Part shown: piece by piece, positions 13,224 to 13,906 of the stretch
Layout of the letters: each line of letters starts with the position of its first letter
Numbering within the stretch: position 1 is the stretch's first letter
Assembly (NCBI GenBank): GCA_021779435.1
Contig: JAJYAR010000025.1
Span: 1 to 13,906, forward strand
Length of the DNA stretch: 13,906 nucleotides
Reading direction: 5' to 3'
From: a bacterium
Lineage (GTDB): Bacteria > Verrucomicrobiota > Verrucomicrobiae > JAJYAR01
The notes under the pieces: generated by a model
What the model saw: only the letters and a program-made list of their open reading frames with translations
Told to the model about the DNA's origin: nothing
Database searches by the model: none
Translations under genes and position numbers: made by a program

Positions 13224-13252
13224 TTGTCGAGCGCGGAGATAGCGCGGACAAT
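13224..13252 (+). promoter_or_regulatory. Candidate sigma-70-type promoter of the cupin/SnoaL-like gene
   Basis: TTGTCG at 13224-13229 and GACAAT at 13247-13252 are separated by exactly 17 bases; each matches consensus at four of six positions. The spacer contains two direct copies of AGCGCGGA, 11 bases apart (13230 and 13241), which could be a regulator site. The -10 ends 22 bases before the ATG at 13275. Confidence 0.4.
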
Positions 13253-13274
13253 CATCGGCTAAGGAGAAGACGAA

Positions 13275-13906
13275 ATGGCAAAGACGAGTGCGACGGGTTA
13301 TTTGAACAGGCGGGAGGACGGGGTTTTCCGGTTTTTGGGATTACCGACGGTGATGCGGGCGACGTCGGAAGAGACGAACGGCGCATTCGGGTTGCTGGAG
13401 CACCTGGAGATGCCGGTGGGGTTTGCGTCGCCGTATCACACGCATCACCGGGAGGACGAGTCGTTCTATGTGCTCGACGGGGAGATGGCGTTTGTGTGCG
13501 GGGGCGAGTGGAGGAAGGCGGGTCCGGGGACGTTTGTGTATGGGCCGCGGGATATCGCGCATGGGTTTCAGGTGATCGGCAACGTGCCGGCACGGATGTT
13601 GCCGATGTGCACGCCGGGAGGGTTTGAGGGATTCGTGATCGCGCAGAAGACACGGATCGAGGAGCCGCCGTCGCCGCCGGACATGGGACGGCTGATGACG
13701 CTGGCGGCGGAATATGGGATTGACATTCACGGGCCGCTGCCGGCGATGCCGGAAGGGTTTGGCGCGGGGAGCGACGTGGTCGATCTCGAGAGTTTGAACC
13801 GGCGTTGGATTGCGGCGTTCAACGAGCGCGACTGGGAGACGGAGCGGGCGGTGCGGAGCGCGGATTTCCAGGCGCATTTGTCCGGGATGGCGGAGCCGCT
13901 GGACAG
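13275..13906 (+). CDS. Cupin protein with apparent C-terminal SnoaL-like domain (cut by window end)
   Basis: Open from the ATG at 13275 to the window edge (210 complete codons, no stop). An AAGGAG ribosome binding site lies at 13261-13266. The cupin barrel comes first: motif 1 is YHTHHREDESFYVLDGE with H55, H57 and E62, and motif 2 is GPRDIAHGF with H96. This resembles quercetin 2,3-dioxygenase-like cupins. A helical segment follows (MGRLMTLAAEYGIDIHGPLP, about 138-157). From residue ~171, SLNRRWIAAFNERDWETE, with HLSGM further on, matches the opening helix of SnoaL/NTF2-like ester-cyclase domains. If that is right, the protein is a cupin-SnoaL fusion whose second domain is mostly outside the window. 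Function unknown. Confidence 0.82.
   Translation, partial: MAKTSATGYLNRREDGVFRFLGLPTVMRATSEETNGAFGLLEHLEMPVGFASPYHTHHREDESFYVLDGEMAFVCGGEWRKAGPGTFVYGPRDIAHGFQVIGNVPARMLPMCTPGGFEGFVIAQKTRIEEPPSPPDMGRLMTLAAEYGIDIHGPLPAMPEGFGAGSDVVDLESLNRRWIAAFNERDWETERAVRSADFQAHLSGMAEPLD

Noticed and set aside
13341..13877. 178-codon minus-strand open frame opposite the second cupin
   Set aside because: Arg/His/Pro-rich antisense frame; the plus strand encodes intact cupin motifs.
1..13906. CRISPR array, tRNA, rRNA or complete insertion sequence
   Set aside because: No regularly spaced repeats, cloverleaf-like sequence, rRNA segment or transposase motif was seen on reading; a dedicated search was not possible.

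Overview
The window is a high-GC bacterial chromosome segment with strongly G- or C-ended codons. Several genes have the look of soil Acidobacteriota of the Solibacter/Bryobacter type: a Tat-exported family 2 glycoside hydrolase with an extra beta-rich tail, a HTH/PIN toxin-antitoxin pair, an ECF sigma/anti-sigma pair, and an integrase remnant with the conserved tail of acidobacterial tyrosine recombinases. The assignment is an inference from protein style; no rRNA, tRNA or marker gene is present.

Layout. (1) 80-3034, plus: exported GH2 beta-galactosidase-like enzyme. (2) 3244-6250, minus: an accessory island of visibly lower GC. It holds a superfamily 2 helicase whose second half ends in a PD-(D/E)XK nuclease-like domain. 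The reading frame is continuous over 3244-5766 except for one in-frame amber codon at 4741-4743. Upstream lies the C-terminal remnant of a tyrosine integrase with a one-base frameshift and two lost catalytic residues. (3) 6438-6921, plus: a MazEF-like toxin-antitoxin pair. (4) 6978-9033, minus: dienelactone hydrolase, flavin reductase-like protein and a MarR-type regulator, divergent from (5) a cupin gene at 9082-9561, plus. Two matching palindromes lie between the regulator and the cupin. (6) 9603-10297, plus: a HTH antitoxin/PIN toxin pair bracketed by two near-identical 25-bp copies of the 3' end of the cupin gene. (7) 10336-11507, minus: ECF sigma factor and zinc-finger anti-sigma factor, overlapping by four bases. 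(8) 11550-13121, plus: AMP-forming acyl-CoA synthetase. (9) 13275 to the window end, plus: a second cupin protein that appears to run into a SnoaL-like domain and is cut by the window edge.

How they fit together. Genes 6978-9561 look like one small regulated unit: a MarR-type repressor controlling itself, the flavin reductase/hydrolase genes on its own strand, and the divergent cupin. Such sets usually deal with small aromatic or reactive compounds; the substrate cannot be read from the sequence. The island at 3244-6250 is the best candidate for an unusual system: a helicase-nuclease fusion resembling anti-phage or DNA-processing proteins, next to integrase debris and a toxin-antitoxin pair. 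Its amber codon leaves open whether it is decayed, a two-subunit protein, or read through. The second toxin-antitoxin pair looks like a separate insertion into the tail of the cupin gene.
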